Of a DNA stretch of 64,000 nucleotides, positions 26,367-37,377 are shown in pieces. Position 1 is the first letter of the stretch. Each line of letters opens with the position of its first letter. A program made the translations under genes and the position numbers. The DNA is from Leucobacter chromiireducens. Lineage in GTDB: Bacteria > Actinomycetota > Actinomycetes > Actinomycetales > Microbacteriaceae. The DNA lies in NCBI RefSeq assembly GCF_003917135.1, contig NZ_RPDI01000016.1, positions 1 through 64,000 of the forward strand. Reading direction: 5' to 3'. Below the pieces are notes generated by a model. It was not told where the DNA came from. It worked only from the letters and a program-made list of their open reading frames with translations, and searched no databases.

Positions 26367-27494
26367 TTACGCGTTGGCTGCGAGCACGTCCTCGACGGTG
26401 GAGAACGGCAGGCCGTCGAACGCGTCGGCGACACCCTTGAAGGTGACCACGCCGTCGTGCGCGTTCAGGCCCTTCGCGAGCGCCTCGTCAGCCTTGAGTG
26501 CCGTGACCCAGCCCTTGTCAGCGAGTGCGACAACGTAGGGGAGGGTGGCGTTCGTGAGCGCTGCGGTCGAGGTCTCGGGGACCGCGCCCGGCATGTTCGC
26601 CACGCAGTAGTAGATCGAGTTGTGCACGGCGAAGGTGGGGTCGTCGTGCGTGGTGGGGCGCGAGTTCTCGAAGCAGCCACCCTGGTCGATCGCGATGTCG
26701 ACGAGCACGGAGCCCGGCTTCATCTGCGCAACCATCTCGTCGGTGACGAGCTTCGGGGCCTTCTCACCCGGGATCAGCACGGAGCCGATCACGAGGTCGG
26801 CGTCCTTGAGCGCCTCGGTGATGTTGTGCGCGTTCGAGGTGCGGGTCTGGATGCGACCGTTGAACTCGTCCTCGAGCTGCTTCAGACGGGGGATCGCGAT
26901 GTCGATGATCGTGACCTCAGCGCCCATGCCGTACGCGATGCGCGCGGCCTGCTCGCCGGCAGCGCCGCCGCCGATCACGACGACCTTGCCGCGACGGGTC
27001 GCGGTGACGCCGCCGAGCAGCACGCCGCGGCCGCCGTTTGCCTTCATGAGCGAGTACGCGCCGACCTGCACCGAGAGGCGACCAGCGACCTCGGACATCG
27101 GGGCGAGCAGCGGCAGGCCGCGGTTCGCGAGCTGCACGGTCTCGTACGCGATCGCCGTGGTGCCCGATGCGAGCACCGCGTCGGTGAGCGTGCGGTCAGC
27201 GGCGAGGTGCAGGTAAGTGAAGAGCACCTGCCCCTTGCGCATCTTCGCGTACTCGGGAGCGATGGGCTCCTTGACCTTGAGGATCATGTCGGCTTCAGCC
27301 CAAACCTGGTCTGCGCCCTCCACGATCTGTGCGCCGGCCGCGGCGTACTCCGCGTCGGTGATGGCCGAGTTGAGGCCAGCGCCGGCCTGCACGAGTACCT
27401 CGTGCCCGCGACGGGTCAGCTCGAAGACGCCAGCCTGAGTGATGGCGACGCGGTTCTCATTGTTCTTGATCTCGGTGGGAATACCGACGCGCAT
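26367..27494 (-). CDS. ald: Alanine dehydrogenase
   Basis: 375 aa, NAD-dependent alanine dehydrogenase interconverting L-alanine and pyruvate plus ammonia in the cytoplasm. The family start [17 protein letters not shown] is intact, with the conserved catalytic region [19 protein letters not shown] (His), the NAD-binding loop [15 protein letters not shown] and [11 protein letters not shown]. The length matches the family. ATG 27494 is preferred over ATG 27506 because GGAG sits six bases before it and the conserved sequence begins there. A TATACT box (minus strand, 27603-27598) is a candidate promoter in the AT-richer gap shared with a divergent Lrp-type regulator, its probable controller. Confidence 0.95.
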   Translation of the reverse strand: MRVGIPTEIKNNENRVAITQAGVFELTRRGHEVLVQAGAGLNSAITDAEYAAAGAQIVEGADQVWAEADMILKVKEPIAPEYAKMRKGQVLFTYLHLAADRTLTDAVLASGTTAIAYETVQLANRGLPLLAPMSEVAGRLSVQVGAYSLMKANGGRGVLLGGVTATRRGKVVVIGGGAAGEQAARIAYGMGAEVTIIDIAIPRLKQLEDEFNGRIQTRTSNAHNITEALKDADLVIGSVLIPGEKAPKLVTDEMVAQMKPGSVLVDIAIDQGGCFENSRPTTHDDPTFAVHNSIYYCVANMPGAVPETSTAALTNATLPYVVALADKGWVTALKADEALAKGLNAHDGVVTFKGVADAFDGLPFSTVEDVLAANA

Positions 27495-27684
27495 GACATG
27501 CTCCATAGAAATCAGCGGATGTGTGTGGGAGGTGAGTTCCGCCTCAGCTTGGACATGGGTGCACGTCGTACGATGCGGTGGAACCTACTAATTGTGCAGT
27601 ATATTCGTAATCAGTCGGAAAAAGGTGAATTCTCTTCGGAATTCGTCGTGACGGTGAGGTTTCTGCGAGTGAGAGCGGTGAGCA
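27495..27684. promoter_or_regulatory. Divergent ald/Lrp regulatory gap
   Basis: This gap is clearly richer in A+T than its surroundings. It holds TATACT on the minus strand (27603-27598), which would give ald a leader of about 95 bases, and a GAATTC...GAATTC pair near 27627-27644. Such spacing of short inverted elements is usual for Lrp/AldR binding regions. Confidence 0.5.
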
Positions 27685-28173
27685 ATGTCTGAGGGATCGA
27701 AGAATCTGCGCCCAGAGATGGATTTGGATGAGATTGACCGCAAGATCGTCGACGAGCTGCAGTCCAACGGACGCATGACGAATGCCGAGCTCGCGGAGCG
27801 TGTCGGCGTGGCGGCCTCGACCTGCATCGCGCGCGTGCGCAGCCTCGTCTCCCGCCGGATCATCACCGGCTTCACCGCGACCGTCGACCCGCGCGCGATG
27901 GGGCTCGGGCTTGAGGTGCTCATCAGCGTCACGGTGCGCTCGGGCGCCCGCCAGCGGATCACGGAGCTGAGCGACGAGCTGCGCGGCCTGCCCGAGGTGA
28001 TGCAGCTGTTCTTCCTCGGCGGCGTTGAGGATTTCATCATCCACCTCGCGGCGCGCGACTCGGACCACGTGCGCGACTTCGTGACCGAGCACCTGTCGGC
28101 CGACCCCGCGGTGTCGTCCACGCGCACGAGCATCGTGTTCAGCCACCACCAGAATCCGGTGCGCGCAAGCTAG
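27685..28173 (+). CDS. Lrp/AsnC-family regulator, probable controller of ald
   Basis: 162-codon gene for a regulator of the feast/famine family. Residues about 14-70 form the winged helix-turn-helix (LDEIDRKIVDELQSNGRMTN, then VGVAASTCIARVRSLVSRRI); residues about 80-155 are the RAM ligand domain (LEVLISVTVRSG, EVMQLFFLGGVEDFIIHLAA). It is divergent from alanine dehydrogenase, the same arrangement as AldR regulators that respond to alanine. The ATG at 27685 is the only good start, and the leading 10 residues are variable in the family. Confidence 0.9.
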   Translation: MSEGSKNLRPEMDLDEIDRKIVDELQSNGRMTNAELAERVGVAASTCIARVRSLVSRRIITGFTATVDPRAMGLGLEVLISVTVRSGARQRITELSDELRGLPEVMQLFFLGGVEDFIIHLAARDSDHVRDFVTEHLSADPAVSSTRTSIVFSHHQNPVRAS

Positions 28174-28239
28174 TGCCCTGGCCCCGCGCGCCGCGTAGGC
28201 TGAGGGGGTCAGCTGTTCTCCCGCAATCTTGGAGGGGCC

Positions 28240-28815
28240 GTGTCCCGTGCGCTCTTGATCGTCGATGTGCAGAACGACTTCACGGAGGGCGGCGCGCTCG
28301 GCGTGGCGGGCGGCAACGCGGTCGCCGCCGGCATCACCGCGCTGCTCGCCGCAGCGGCCGAGCGGTACGCCCTGGTCGCGGCCTCGCGCGATTGGCACGA
28401 GTCGGACTCGTCGAACGGCGGGCACTTCGCCGCGCCGGGAGCTGAGCCAGACTTTGCGAGCACCTGGCCGCCGCACTGCGTGCAGGGCACCGCCGGTGCC
28501 GACTACCATCCGGCACTTGACCTCGGTCACATCGATGTCCACGTGCGGAAGGGCGCTGGGGAGCCGGCCTACTCCGCGTTTGAGGGTGTGACCCTCGACG
28601 GTCGCACGCTCGGCGAGGTGCTGCGCGCCGGCGGGATCGACGCGCTCGACGTCGTGGGGATCGCGACGGATTACTGCGTGCGCGCCTCCGCGCTGGACGC
28701 GGTCGCCGCGGGCCTCAGCGTGCGCGTGCGCACGGAGCTGATCGCCGGCGTTGCGCCGGAGACCTCGGTGGCGGCGCTGCGCGAGCTGGCGGCGGCGGGC
28801 GTCGAGCTCCGCTAG
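28240..28815 (+). CDS. pncA: Nicotinamidase/isochorismatase-family hydrolase
   Basis: 191 aa, nicotinamidase of the isochorismatase fold, converting nicotinamide to nicotinate in NAD salvage. The catalytic Asp is in LIVDVQNDF, metal ligands in RDWHESDSSNGGHF, the catalytic Lys in HVRKGAGEPAYS, and the nucleophilic Cys in GIATDYCVRAS. The start is GTG at 28240 with GGAGGGG upstream; TAGGCT at 28196-28201 is a candidate -10. The 157 bases between this gene and the convergent antiporter gene show no clear gene or strong hairpin. Confidence 0.9.
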   Translation: MSRALLIVDVQNDFTEGGALGVAGGNAVAAGITALLAAAAERYALVAASRDWHESDSSNGGHFAAPGAEPDFASTWPPHCVQGTAGADYHPALDLGHIDVHVRKGAGEPAYSAFEGVTLDGRTLGEVLRAGGIDALDVVGIATDYCVRASALDAVAAGLSVRVRTELIAGVAPETSVAALRELAAAGVELR

Positions 28816-28972
28816 CCCGCCCCGTCCCGCCGGTTAGCAGCGAGTTTGATCCGGTCCGCGGCCTCCGAACCGGCCCGTACTCTCACTTTGTTGCAGTTTG
28901 GCCGGTCCGGCAGAGCGCCCAACCCGTCCGCGCCCAGCCACGTAGTCCGCGCCCAGCCCGAGAACGCCCGGC

Positions 28973-30703
28973 TCAGCCGTGGGCGCCCGGCGGGGTGAGC
29001 CTAGTCTCGTGCGCGTCGAGCGCGAGCTCCGCGGCGTGCAGCGCGTGCGAGCTGTAGCGGCCGATCGCGCGCTCCTCAAGGAGGGCCGCGCGCTGCGCCT
29101 CGAGCCCGACCCTGCTGAGGCGCATGTACGCGCGCGCCGGGGTTTCCTCGCTCGGCAGGATGACCCCGCCCGTGCCGCCGTGCGTGAGCGTGATCGGGGT
29201 GAGGCTGATCTTCGCGCTCGCCCGCGCGCGCTGCACCACGTCGCCCGGCACCTCGGGGTGCTCGGCGTCCTGGTTCGCGAGCGCGTCGTCGATCGCCGCG
29301 TTGGCGGCCTCGACGAGGTCCGTCTTCAGCGAGACGAGCTCGGCCTTGCTGGCTCCCGCGCCGGAGCCGTTGGGCCAGAGCTTGCTGATGACGAGGGGCA
29401 GCGATAGTCCGTGCAAGAGCAGGGTGATGACCGCGACCGCGAACGCGATGAGGATCACCTGCGCGCGGTAGGGGATGCCGACGGGAATCGACTGCGCCGC
29501 GGCGAGTGTCACCACGCCGCGCATGCCGCTCCAGGACAGGGCCGCCCCGTCGCGCCACCCGAGCGGCTGGGTGCGCTCGTGCTCGAGGTCCGCGCGCGAG
29601 CGCTCGGCGAGGAGCTCGACGCGCTGCACGCGCCGCGAGTCGGGGTCTTCGCTCGCGCGCGCCCGCCGCGCGAGCCGCGAGAAGCCGTTGCTGCGCTGCT
29701 CGTATCGCCTGGCCGCGCCGCGCATGGAGAACAGGAGCGGGAACATGAACAGTGCGCGGCAGCCGATCAGCACGCCGACGAGCGCGAGCGCAATCAGTGC
29801 GACGTGCTCGAGCCGGATCGGGCTCTCCCCGACGTGCTCGACGAGCGCGTGCAGTTGGAGCCCCATCAGGAGGAACACGCCGTTCTCGAGCCCGAACTGC
29901 AGCGTTCGCCAGTTCAGCCGCTCGTTCATGCGCGCGGTCGCGCTGAACCGCTTGGAGGCGTGGTGGCCGGTGTAGAGCCCCGTGATGACCACGGCGAGCA
30001 CCCCCGACGCGTGCATGGCCTCGGCGGGAATGAACGCGACGAAGGGCACGGTGAACGACACGAGGGTGTCGTAGACGGGGTTGCGCAGTTTCGAGCGCAG
30101 CCACACGGTGAGCACGCCCATGAGGCCGCCGACCACGATCGCTGCCGTGACGGAGAACGCGAACGACCCCGCGGCCTCCCAGAACACGAAGCTGCCGGCC
30201 ACCGCGGCGACCGCCGTTTTGAGGAGCACGAGCGAGGTGGCGTCGTTCACGAGGCTCTCGCCCTCGAGGATCGACACCACGCGGTCCGGCATGCCGAGGC
30301 GCTTGCCGATCGAGGTCGCGGCGACCGCGTCGGTTGGGCTGATCACCGCGCCGAGCGCGATCGCGACCGGGAGCGGGATCTGCGGCACGGCGAAGTGCAG
30401 CACGGCCCCGATGACGACGGCGGTGATGAGGACGAGGAGCACCGAGAGACCGACGACGGGGCGCAGGTTTCTCCGGAAGTCGACGAGCGGCACGTTGACC
30501 GCCGCGGCGTAGAGCAGCGGCGGGAGCACCCCGAGCAGGATGAGCTCGGGGTCAACCTCGACGAGGGGGATGAAGGGGAGGTAGCCGATCCCGATGCCGA
30601 CGACGACGAGCAGCAGGGGCGCCGCGATCCCGATCCGGCCGCCCAGGATGGACACGCCGACCAGGATGACGATCGCGAGGACCGCGACGAGGGCAACTTC
30701 CAT
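28973..30703 (-). CDS. Na+/H+ antiporter, CPA1 family
   Basis: 576 aa, 10-12 membrane helices in the first 420 residues, monovalent cation/proton antiporter (NhaP/CPA1). Diagnostic segments are SPTDAVAATSIG with the ion-site Asp and EGESLVNDATSLVLLKTAVA with the ND pair. A hydrophilic insert near residues 330-385 and a soluble C-terminal domain of about 150 residues follow, the latter probably regulatory. It exchanges Na+ or K+ for H+ at the plasma membrane. The ATG at 30703 begins MEVALVAVLAIVILVGVSI, the first helix. Confidence 0.92.
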   Translation of the reverse strand: MEVALVAVLAIVILVGVSILGGRIGIAAPLLLVVVGIGIGYLPFIPLVEVDPELILLGVLPPLLYAAAVNVPLVDFRRNLRPVVGLSVLLVLITAVVIGAVLHFAVPQIPLPVAIALGAVISPTDAVAATSIGKRLGMPDRVVSILEGESLVNDATSLVLLKTAVAAVAGSFVFWEAAGSFAFSVTAAIVVGGLMGVLTVWLRSKLRNPVYDTLVSFTVPFVAFIPAEAMHASGVLAVVITGLYTGHHASKRFSATARMNERLNWRTLQFGLENGVFLLMGLQLHALVEHVGESPIRLEHVALIALALVGVLIGCRALFMFPLLFSMRGAARRYEQRSNGFSRLARRARASEDPDSRRVQRVELLAERSRADLEHERTQPLGWRDGAALSWSGMRGVVTLAAAQSIPVGIPYRAQVILIAFAVAVITLLLHGLSLPLVISKLWPNGSGAGASKAELVSLKTDLVEAANAAIDDALANQDAEHPEVPGDVVQRARASAKISLTPITLTHGGTGGVILPSEETPARAYMRLSRVGLEAQRAALLEERAIGRYSSHALHAAELALDAHETRLTPPGAHG

Positions 30704-30715
30704 GCGTCTACACTC

Positions 30716-31966
30716 TCATGCTCGGGTGTGCGGTGTCGGTGTGGATGTTCCGTGCGCGCCCAGCACGGTGAGCGGCAGCTGCTCGACGCCGTGAAAGTCG
30801 CACCACTCGGCGAGCCGGGGTGCGAGGGCCGCCGCATCGACGGTCTCACCGGGCAGCGGCGTCACTTCGAGGCCGCCGGCCGCCCGCGTGCTGCGCCGCC
30901 AGGTGGCGCGTGTGCGGCCGTGCTCCGTGACGGTCGCGAGGAACATCCCGTTTCGCCCCGGCACGATCTGCGCGAAGTGCGCGGGATCGAGCTGCGCGTC
31001 GCGCTCCGTGTAGCCGAGCAGGTGCTCATCGAACGCGGGCAGCAGCAGCCAGGGCCGAGGTTCGGCCGCTGCCGCCACCCCGGCGGCGGGGAGCGGCGCG
31101 CCGAGCTGCTCCGGCGCGAGCCACAGCTCGGGACCGTCCGCCGCGCCGAGCCGCACCGGCTGCGCGGTGCCCTGCGCCTCGGCGAGCCGGAGCGCGTGCC
31201 GCGCCTCGCGCACGGTGAGCCCCGTCCACCACGCGAGATCCTTCGCGGCCACCGGCCCGCGCGCCGAGATGTAACGGGCGGTGAGCTCGGCGAGCGCGTC
31301 GTCGCCCGCGAGCGAGCGGGCGGTCGTGATCCACTCGTCGGTGCGCACCAGCAGCGGCTCCTGCCCGCCGCGCAGCGGGCCGAAGGTGGTGAGCCCGGTC
31401 TGGCACAGCCACCAGATCACGTGGTAGCGCCACCCGCTCTGCACCTCGACCCCGGCCGCCTCCCAGGTCTCGGCGAGCGCGTCCCTGCTGAGCGCCCGCC
31501 CGCCGGCGAGCGCCGCGAGCGAGAGCTCCACGAGCCGCTCGAGCGTCGCGTCGCTCAGCCCGAGAAACGCGCGCCGCTTGGGAGCGCCGGCGAGCACGCG
31601 GTGCTGCGTCGCGCGCTGCAGCCAGCCGATGTCCTCCGCGGCGACCACGTGGATGGTGCCGCGCATCGGCCAGGACCGCACGAGGTGCCCACGCTCGAAG
31701 GCCTCGTGCACATCCGCGACCGTCGTGCCCGGGGTGCGCACCCCGAGCGCCCAGCGCGAGGAGCGCCAGTCCTGGCCCTGCACGGCCAGCATGCGGCGTG
31801 CGGTGGCCGCGATGCGATCCGATCCCGATCTGGAATTCGCTCCAGCTCCGGATTCCACTCCCGATCTCGATCCGGATCCGGGCGCAGCGTCCTGCCCCTC
31901 CGCCCCGAGCCCGAGGGCGCGCATGCGGAGGCGCAGCAGGTCGTCCTGGCTGAGGATCTCGGTCAT
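30716..31966 (-). CDS. Winged-helix AlkZ/YcaQ-like DNA glycosylase family protein
   Basis: 416 aa, HTH_42 family that includes AlkZ and YcaQ, DNA glycosylases that unhook interstrand cross-links or bulky adducts. The region RRMLAVQGQDW holds a QxQ-type motif (QGQ) in the position used for catalysis in AlkZ-type enzymes; SWPMRGTIHVVAAEDIGWL is the conserved strand-turn that follows. A low-complexity Ser/Gly/Asp segment near residues 30-50 may be a variable linker. The ATG at 31966 is preceded by TATGCT (minus strand, 31978-31973) at six bases, suggesting a leaderless message. Activity is inferred from family only. Confidence 0.8.
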   Translation of the reverse strand: MTEILSQDDLLRLRMRALGLGAEGQDAAPGSGSRSGVESGAGANSRSGSDRIAATARRMLAVQGQDWRSSRWALGVRTPGTTVADVHEAFERGHLVRSWPMRGTIHVVAAEDIGWLQRATQHRVLAGAPKRRAFLGLSDATLERLVELSLAALAGGRALSRDALAETWEAAGVEVQSGWRYHVIWWLCQTGLTTFGPLRGGQEPLLVRTDEWITTARSLAGDDALAELTARYISARGPVAAKDLAWWTGLTVREARHALRLAEAQGTAQPVRLGAADGPELWLAPEQLGAPLPAAGVAAAAEPRPWLLLPAFDEHLLGYTERDAQLDPAHFAQIVPGRNGMFLATVTEHGRTRATWRRSTRAAGGLEVTPLPGETVDAAALAPRLAEWCDFHGVEQLPLTVLGAHGTSTPTPHTRA

Positions 31967-32007
31967 CTGGTCAGCATAAACCGAGCCACCGACAGTCCGG
32001 ACGGCAG

Positions 32008-33099
32008 TCAGCTGGCCGCGAACCGCGCGCGGTGGTACGGCCCCGGCGTGAGGGCATCGGCGGCCGGGGCGCGCAGCTCGCGCGCCCAGCTGAGCGGCAG
32101 GTGCGGGCTCGCGAGGAGCGGCCGGCCGAGCGACACGATGTCGGCCTGGCCGGTCAGGAGAATCGACTCGGCCTGCGCCGCCTCGGTGATCATGCCGACG
32201 GTGCCGACGGGCAGCTGGCCACCGCGCAGCCCGGCAGCGAGCGGCACCTGGTAGGACGGGCCGATCGGGATCCTGGCGTCCGGCACGTTCGCCCCGGACG
32301 ACGCGTCGATGAGATCGGCGCCGTCGGCGGCGAGCCACGCGGCCACCTCCGCGCACTCCTCGAGTGAGAAGCCGCCAGGCAGCCACTCGGTCGCCGACAC
32401 GCGCACCACGATGGGCAGTTCGGGGTGCGCGGCCCGGATCGCGCGGACGGTCTCGCGGAGCAGTCGGGCGCGGCCGGCCAGCCCGCCGCCGTACTCGTCG
32501 TCGCGGTGGTTCGAGAACGGGGAGAGGAAGGAGTGGAGCAGGTAGCCGTGCGCGGCGTGCACCTCCACCGCGTCGAAGCCTGCGGCCACCGCGCGGCCGG
32601 CCGCAGCGACAAACGCCTCGGTGATCCCCGGCAGCTCCTCGCGCGCGAGGGCGCGCGGGGCGGAGAGCTCGCCGAACGCGATGGCGGACGCGCCGACGGT
32701 CTCCCACCCGCCGTCGCTCGTCGGCACCGAGCCGGTCGGCTGATCCGGCAGCCACGGGTACGTCGACGCCTTGCGCCCGGCGTGCCCGAGCTGCACCCCG
32801 ATCCGCGCGCCATGCGCGTGCGCGAGCTCAGCGATGCGCGCGAACGCCGGCAGCTGCGCGTCGCTCCACAGCCCGAGATCGTACGGGGAGATCCGACCCT
32901 CTGGGCGCACCGCGGTCGCCTCCACCATCACGAGCCCGGCGCCCCCGCGCGCGAGCCCGCCGTAGTGCTGCAGGTGCCAGTCGGTCGGGACGCCGTCGGT
33001 CTCGCGCACCGAGTACTGGCACATGGGGGACACCCAGAGGCGGTTGCGCACCTCGAGCTCGCGGAGACGGAATGGGCGGAAGAGCAGGGGATCAGCCAT
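32008..33099 (-). CDS. NADH:flavin oxidoreductase, Old Yellow Enzyme (YqjM-like)
   Basis: 363 aa, FMN-dependent ene-reductase with a TIM-barrel. It starts [20 protein letters not shown] and has the conserved PMCQYS with the FMN-modulating Cys of the YqjM class, [19 protein letters not shown], the substrate-binding [24 protein letters not shown] and [10 protein letters not shown]. It reduces activated C=C bonds of enals, enones or nitro compounds; the physiological substrate is usually unknown. A TACACT box (minus strand, 33112-33107) lies seven bases before the ATG, so the mRNA is probably leaderless and this start is firm against the long upstream open frame. Confidence 0.92.
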   Translation of the reverse strand: MADPLLFRPFRLRELEVRNRLWVSPMCQYSVRETDGVPTDWHLQHYGGLARGGAGLVMVEATAVRPEGRISPYDLGLWSDAQLPAFARIAELAHAHGARIGVQLGHAGRKASTYPWLPDQPTGSVPTSDGGWETVGASAIAFGELSAPRALAREELPGITEAFVAAAGRAVAAGFDAVEVHAAHGYLLHSFLSPFSNHRDDEYGGGLAGRARLLRETVRAIRAAHPELPIVVRVSATEWLPGGFSLEECAEVAAWLAADGADLIDASSGANVPDARIPIGPSYQVPLAAGLRGGQLPVGTVGMITEAAQAESILLTGQADIVSLGRPLLASPHLPLSWARELRAPAADALTPGPYHRARFAAS

Positions 33100-33201
33100 G
33101 CCGGTCAGTGTAGCGGCGGCCAGGCGCCCACCCAATGTCGGAGGCCTGTGCCAGGCTGGTGCACAGCGGATCAGGATCGCGAGTTCCCGAAGGAGGCGCA
33201 G

Positions 33202-34638
33202 ATGCGCGAAATCAAGTGCCCGCACTGCGGCAAGGCGTTCACCGTTGACGAGGCGGGGTACGCGGACATTCTCAAGCAGGTGCGCGACAGCGAGTTCGAG
33301 GCGCAGCTCCACGAGCGTCTGCAGCTCGCCGAGCAGGACAAGGCGGCGGCGCTGGAACTCGCGCGGGTCACGGCCGATGGCGAGCTGCGGCAGGCCGAGG
33401 CTGCGAAGGACACGGAGATCCAGCAGTTGCAGGCGCGGCTCGCCGAGGGGGAGTCCGCGCAGCGGCTCGCGGTCGCCGAGGCACGCAGCCAGCTCGAGAA
33501 GGATCGGGACGCGCTCGCCGCCGAGCTCGCCGCCGCGAAGCGGGAGCGGCAGGCCGCTGAGGAGCTCGCTCGCGAGCGTCACGAGGCCGCCATGCGCGAC
33601 GCGGTTGCGGAGCAGGCGCAGCAGCTCACCGAGCTCCGCGCGGAGCTGGCGGCGGCCACGACCGCGCAGCAGCTCGCGGTGAGCGAGGCGGTGGGGCGCG
33701 TGGAGAAGGAGCGCGACGAGGCGCGCAGCGGGCTCGCGCAGGCGCGGCTCGAGAAGGAGCTCGCGGAGCGCTCGCTCACGGAGCGGTACGAGATCCAGCT
33801 GAAGGACCGCAACGATGAGATCGTGCGCATTCGCGATATGAAGGCGAAGCTCTCGACGAAGATGATCGGCGAAACGCTCGAGCTGCACTGCGAGAACACC
33901 TTCAATCAGATCCGCGCGACCGCGTTTCCGCACGCGTACTTCGAGAAGGACAACGACGCGCGCACCGGCAGTAAGGGCGACTACGTCTTCCGCGACTTCG
34001 ATGCCGCGGGCATCGAGGTCGTCTCGATCATGTTCGAGATGAAGAACGAGGCCGACGAGACCGCGACGAAGAAGAAGAACGAGGATTTCCTCAAGGAGCT
34101 CGACAAGGATCGGCGTGAGAAGGGCTGCGAGTACGCGGTGCTCGTGTCCCTGCTCGAACCGGAGAGCGAGCTCTACAACAGCGGTATCGTTGACGTGTCG
34201 CACCGCTACCCCAAGATGTACGTGGTTCGCCCGCAGTTCTTCCTCCCGCTCATCACGCTGCTGCGCAACGCAGCACTGAACGCGTTGCAGTTCAAGACCG
34301 AGCTCGAGCACGTGAAGTCGCAGAACATCGACATCACGGAGTTCGAGAGCGAACTCGACACGTTCAAGAGCGCGTTTGGTCGCAACTTCGAGCTCGCCTC
34401 GACGCAGTTCCACGAGGCGATCAAGCGCATCGACACCTCGATTCGCGAGATGGAGAAGGTGCGTGAGCAGCTCCTCAAGTCGGAGAACAATCTGCGCCTG
34501 GCCAACGACAAGGCGCAGGGGGTGACGGTGAAGAAGTTGACGCGCGGCAACCCGACGATGCAGGCGAAGTTCGCCGAGCTGGGGGCCGCACGCGAGCGCA
34601 GCAGCGCACCGACCGAGAAGGAGCACACCGAGAGATGA
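33202..34638 (+). CDS. DUF2130 protein with coiled coil and nuclease-like domain
   Basis: 478 aa. It starts with a zinc-ribbon-like [20 protein letters not shown], continues with a long charged coiled coil (about residues 30-210, many Glu/Gln/Ala heptads), and ends in a DUF2130 domain with [19 protein letters not shown] and [12 protein letters not shown]-type sequence. The GDYV...EMK arrangement resembles a PD-(D/E)XK restriction-nuclease fold, but cutting activity is inferred only. GAAGGAGG precedes the ATG at 33202. The stop overlaps the start of the Ski2-like helicase gene (ATGA), so the two proteins are made together. Confidence 0.85.
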   Translation: MREIKCPHCGKAFTVDEAGYADILKQVRDSEFEAQLHERLQLAEQDKAAALELARVTADGELRQAEAAKDTEIQQLQARLAEGESAQRLAVAEARSQLEKDRDALAAELAAAKRERQAAEELARERHEAAMRDAVAEQAQQLTELRAELAAATTAQQLAVSEAVGRVEKERDEARSGLAQARLEKELAERSLTERYEIQLKDRNDEIVRIRDMKAKLSTKMIGETLELHCENTFNQIRATAFPHAYFEKDNDARTGSKGDYVFRDFDAAGIEVVSIMFEMKNEADETATKKKNEDFLKELDKDRREKGCEYAVLVSLLEPESELYNSGIVDVSHRYPKMYVVRPQFFLPLITLLRNAALNALQFKTELEHVKSQNIDITEFESELDTFKSAFGRNFELASTQFHEAIKRIDTSIREMEKVREQLLKSENNLRLANDKAQGVTVKKLTRGNPTMQAKFAELGAARERSSAPTEKEHTER

Positions 34639-37247
34639 GCCTCGACAAGGCACTCGCCGCCGCGCGCGCGGGCGGCGCAGACGAGGCGTTCGCCGCGTTC
34701 GAGGAGTGGGCGGAGACGGAGCGGGGGCTGCGGCTCTACCCGGCGCAGGAGGAGGCGATCCTCGGCATCACGCTCGGCAGCAATGTGATCCTCGCGACCC
34801 CGACGGGCACGGGGAAGTCGCTTGTGGCGATCGGGGCGCACTTCATCGCCCTCGCCGAGGGGCGTCGGACGGTGTACACCGCGCCGATCAAGGCGCTCGT
34901 GAGCGAGAAGTTCTTCGACCTGGTCGGCATCTTCGGGGCCGAGCGTGTCGGCATGGTGACCGGCGACAGCTCGATCAACCCCGACGCGCCGATCCTCTGC
35001 TGCACGGCGGAGATCCTCGCGAACCTCGCGATCCGCGACAAGAACGTGGACAACCCGGAGACGGGCGGCATCACCCAGGTCATCATGGATGAGTTCCACT
35101 ACTACGCTGACCCGGATCGCGGCTGGGCGTGGCAGGTGCCGCTCCTCCTCATGCACGACGCGCAGTTCTTGCTCATGTCGGCGACGCTCGGCGACGTGAC
35201 CGAGCTCGCGGCGGACCTGAGCGACGCCACCGGCAGGGACACGGCGCTCGTGACGGGCGTCGAGCGACCGGTGCCGCTCAGCTTCAGCTACGAGGTGGCG
35301 CCGGCGCACGAGGTCGTCGAGCAGCTGATCGCCGACCGCGAGGTGCCGGCGTACCTCGTGCACTTCAACCAGTCGCACGCGGTCGAGCAGGCGCAGGCGC
35401 TCGCCTCGATCAAGATCGTCGACCGGGCCGGCCGCGACGAGATCGCTGCGGCCATCGGTGAGTTCCGGTTCTCCACCGGGTTCGGCACGACGCTGTCGCG
35501 GCTCGTGCGCTCCGGCATCGGGGTGCACCACGCCGGGATGCTGCCGCGCTACCGGCGCTTGGTCGAGCAGCTCGCGCAGCGCGGGCTGCTGCGCGTCATC
35601 TGCGGCACCGACACGCTCGGCGTCGGCATCAACGTGCCGATCCGCACCGTGGTGATCACCGCGCTCACGAAGTTCGACGGCGAGAAGATGCGTCGCCTCT
35701 CCGCGCGCGAGTTCCACCAGATCGCCGGCCGGGCTGGCCGGGCCGGCTACGACACCGAGGGCGACGTCATCGCGCTCGCCCCCGAGCACGAGATCGAGAA
35801 CGCGAAGGCCGCGGCCAAGGCGGCGGCGAAGGCTGCCGACGGGAAAGGCGGGAAGAAGGCCAAGCCGGCGAAGAAGAAGGCGCCGCCGCAGGGCTTCGTT
35901 GCGTGGAGCGAGCAGACACTCGACAAGCTCGTCGCGTCCGAGCCCGAGCCGCTCGTCAGCCGGATGCGGATCACGCACTCCATGGTGCTCGGCGTCATCG
36001 GCCGCGGCGAGGAGTGGGAGGGCGAGGCCCTCAACACGATGCAGATGCTCATCTTCGACAGCCACGAGCCGCGTGCGCGCCAGTTCGCGCACGCGCGCAC
36101 CGCGCTCGAGATCTTCCGGACCCTCCGCAACGGCGGCATCGTCGAGGTGCACGAGGACGCGCGCGGGCAGCGCCTGCTCCGACTCACCGTCGAGCTGCAG
36201 GCGAACTTCGCGCTCAACCAGCCGCTGTCCCCGTTCGCGCTCGCCGCGATCGAGCTGCTCGACCCCGAGTCCGAGACCTACCCGCTCGACGTCATCTCGA
36301 TCATCGAGGCCACGCTCGAGGACCCGCGCGCCATCGTGCGCGCCCAGGAGCACCGTGCGCGCGGCGAGGCGGTCGCCGCGATGAAGGCCGAGGGGATCGA
36401 GTACGAGGAGCGGATGGAGCTGCTCGAAGAGATCACCCACCCGCAGCCGCTGAAGGAGCTGCTCGACGAGGCGTACCACGCCTACGTCGCCGAGGTGCCG
36501 TGGGCGCGCGACTACGAGCTGCGGCCCAAGTCCATCGTTCGCGACATGGTGGAGCGCGCCTTCGGCTTCCGCGATCTGGTCTCCTTCTACCAGCTGGGGC
36601 GCGCGGAGGGCGGCGTGCTGCGCTACCTGAGCGACGCATACCGCGCCATTGAGCGCACCGTGCCGGAGCAGGCCAAGAGCCCGGAGCTCGAGGAACTCAT
36701 CGAGTGGCTCGGTGAGCTCGTGCGCCAGGTCGACTCGAGCCTCATCGACGAGTGGGAGGAGCTCGCGCACCCCGACCCCGAGGCGCACGCGGCCGCGCAC
36801 GCCGACACCGTGGACCTCGCCCCGCCAGCGCGCTCCGTGCTCGCCAACGAGCGGGCCTTCGGGGTCATGCTCCGCAACGCGCTCTTCCGGCGTGTGCAGG
36901 CCGCGGCCTTCGAGCGCTACGCCGAGCTGGCGGAGCTCGACGGCGGCAGTGGCTTCGGTGAGCAGCGCTGGCGCGACGCGCTCGCCGGCTACTACACCGA
37001 GTACGAGGAGATCCGCACCGACGCCGATGCGCGCGCGGCGGCGCTGCTCGAGATCGATCGCAGCACCGCGGCGGCCGGCGAGTGGCGCTTCCGCCAGGTG
37101 CTCCTCGACCCGGCAGGGGATCGCGACTGGGGGATCGAGGGCGTCATCGACCTCGCGGCGTCCGAGGCGGACGGCGAGCCGGCCGTGCGCGTGCAGCGCG
37201 TCGGGCCGCTCACCGGCGCAGAGGCGCACGGCGCGCTGCTCGCCTAG
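34635..37247 (+). CDS. Ski2-like DEAD/DEAH-box helicase with DUF3516-type C terminus
   Basis: 870 aa. Motif [10 protein letters not shown] near residue 54, [12 protein letters not shown] (Ia), IMDEFHYY near 150 in place of DExH, SATLGD near 181, [13 protein letters not shown] and motif [15 protein letters not shown] near 365. A Lys/Ala-rich linker (about residues 390-418) separates the helicase core from a large C-terminal region typical of actinobacterial DUF3516 helicases. RNA unwinding is likely, perhaps in RNA processing or decay; the substrate is unknown. It starts at ATG 34635, overlapping the DUF2130 stop, which implies a helicase-nuclease module. Confidence 0.9.
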   Translation: MSLDKALAAARAGGADEAFAAFEEWAETERGLRLYPAQEEAILGITLGSNVILATPTGTGKSLVAIGAHFIALAEGRRTVYTAPIKALVSEKFFDLVGIFGAERVGMVTGDSSINPDAPILCCTAEILANLAIRDKNVDNPETGGITQVIMDEFHYYADPDRGWAWQVPLLLMHDAQFLLMSATLGDVTELAADLSDATGRDTALVTGVERPVPLSFSYEVAPAHEVVEQLIADREVPAYLVHFNQSHAVEQAQALASIKIVDRAGRDEIAAAIGEFRFSTGFGTTLSRLVRSGIGVHHAGMLPRYRRLVEQLAQRGLLRVICGTDTLGVGINVPIRTVVITALTKFDGEKMRRLSAREFHQIAGRAGRAGYDTEGDVIALAPEHEIENAKAAAKAAAKAADGKGGKKAKPAKKKAPPQGFVAWSEQTLDKLVASEPEPLVSRMRITHSMVLGVIGRGEEWEGEALNTMQMLIFDSHEPRARQFAHARTALEIFRTLRNGGIVEVHEDARGQRLLRLTVELQANFALNQPLSPFALAAIELLDPESETYPLDVISIIEATLEDPRAIVRAQEHRARGEAVAAMKAEGIEYEERMELLEEITHPQPLKELLDEAYHAYVAEVPWARDYELRPKSIVRDMVERAFGFRDLVSFYQLGRAEGGVLRYLSDAYRAIERTVPEQAKSPELEELIEWLGELVRQVDSSLIDEWEELAHPDPEAHAAAHADTVDLAPPARSVLANERAFGVMLRNALFRRVQAAAFERYAELAELDGGSGFGEQRWRDALAGYYTEYEEIRTDADARAAALLEIDRSTAAAGEWRFRQVLLDPAGDRDWGIEGVIDLAASEADGEPAVRVQRVGPLTGAEAHGALLA

Positions 37248-37377
37248 CTCCGAGCGTGTTGCGCGGGGTCGTGTATCGTGCACACGAGCGACGGCCACCC
37301 GGCACACCGGCGCTTCGGCCACGCAGCCACCCGCCGTTCGACACCCCAGCTGATCGGCCCCGAGAGACGGAGATCTG

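Noticed and set aside
28816-28972. Possible small RNA or gene between pncA and the antiporter
   Set aside because: No start with ribosome site, no clear hairpin with matching promoter; nothing can be supported.
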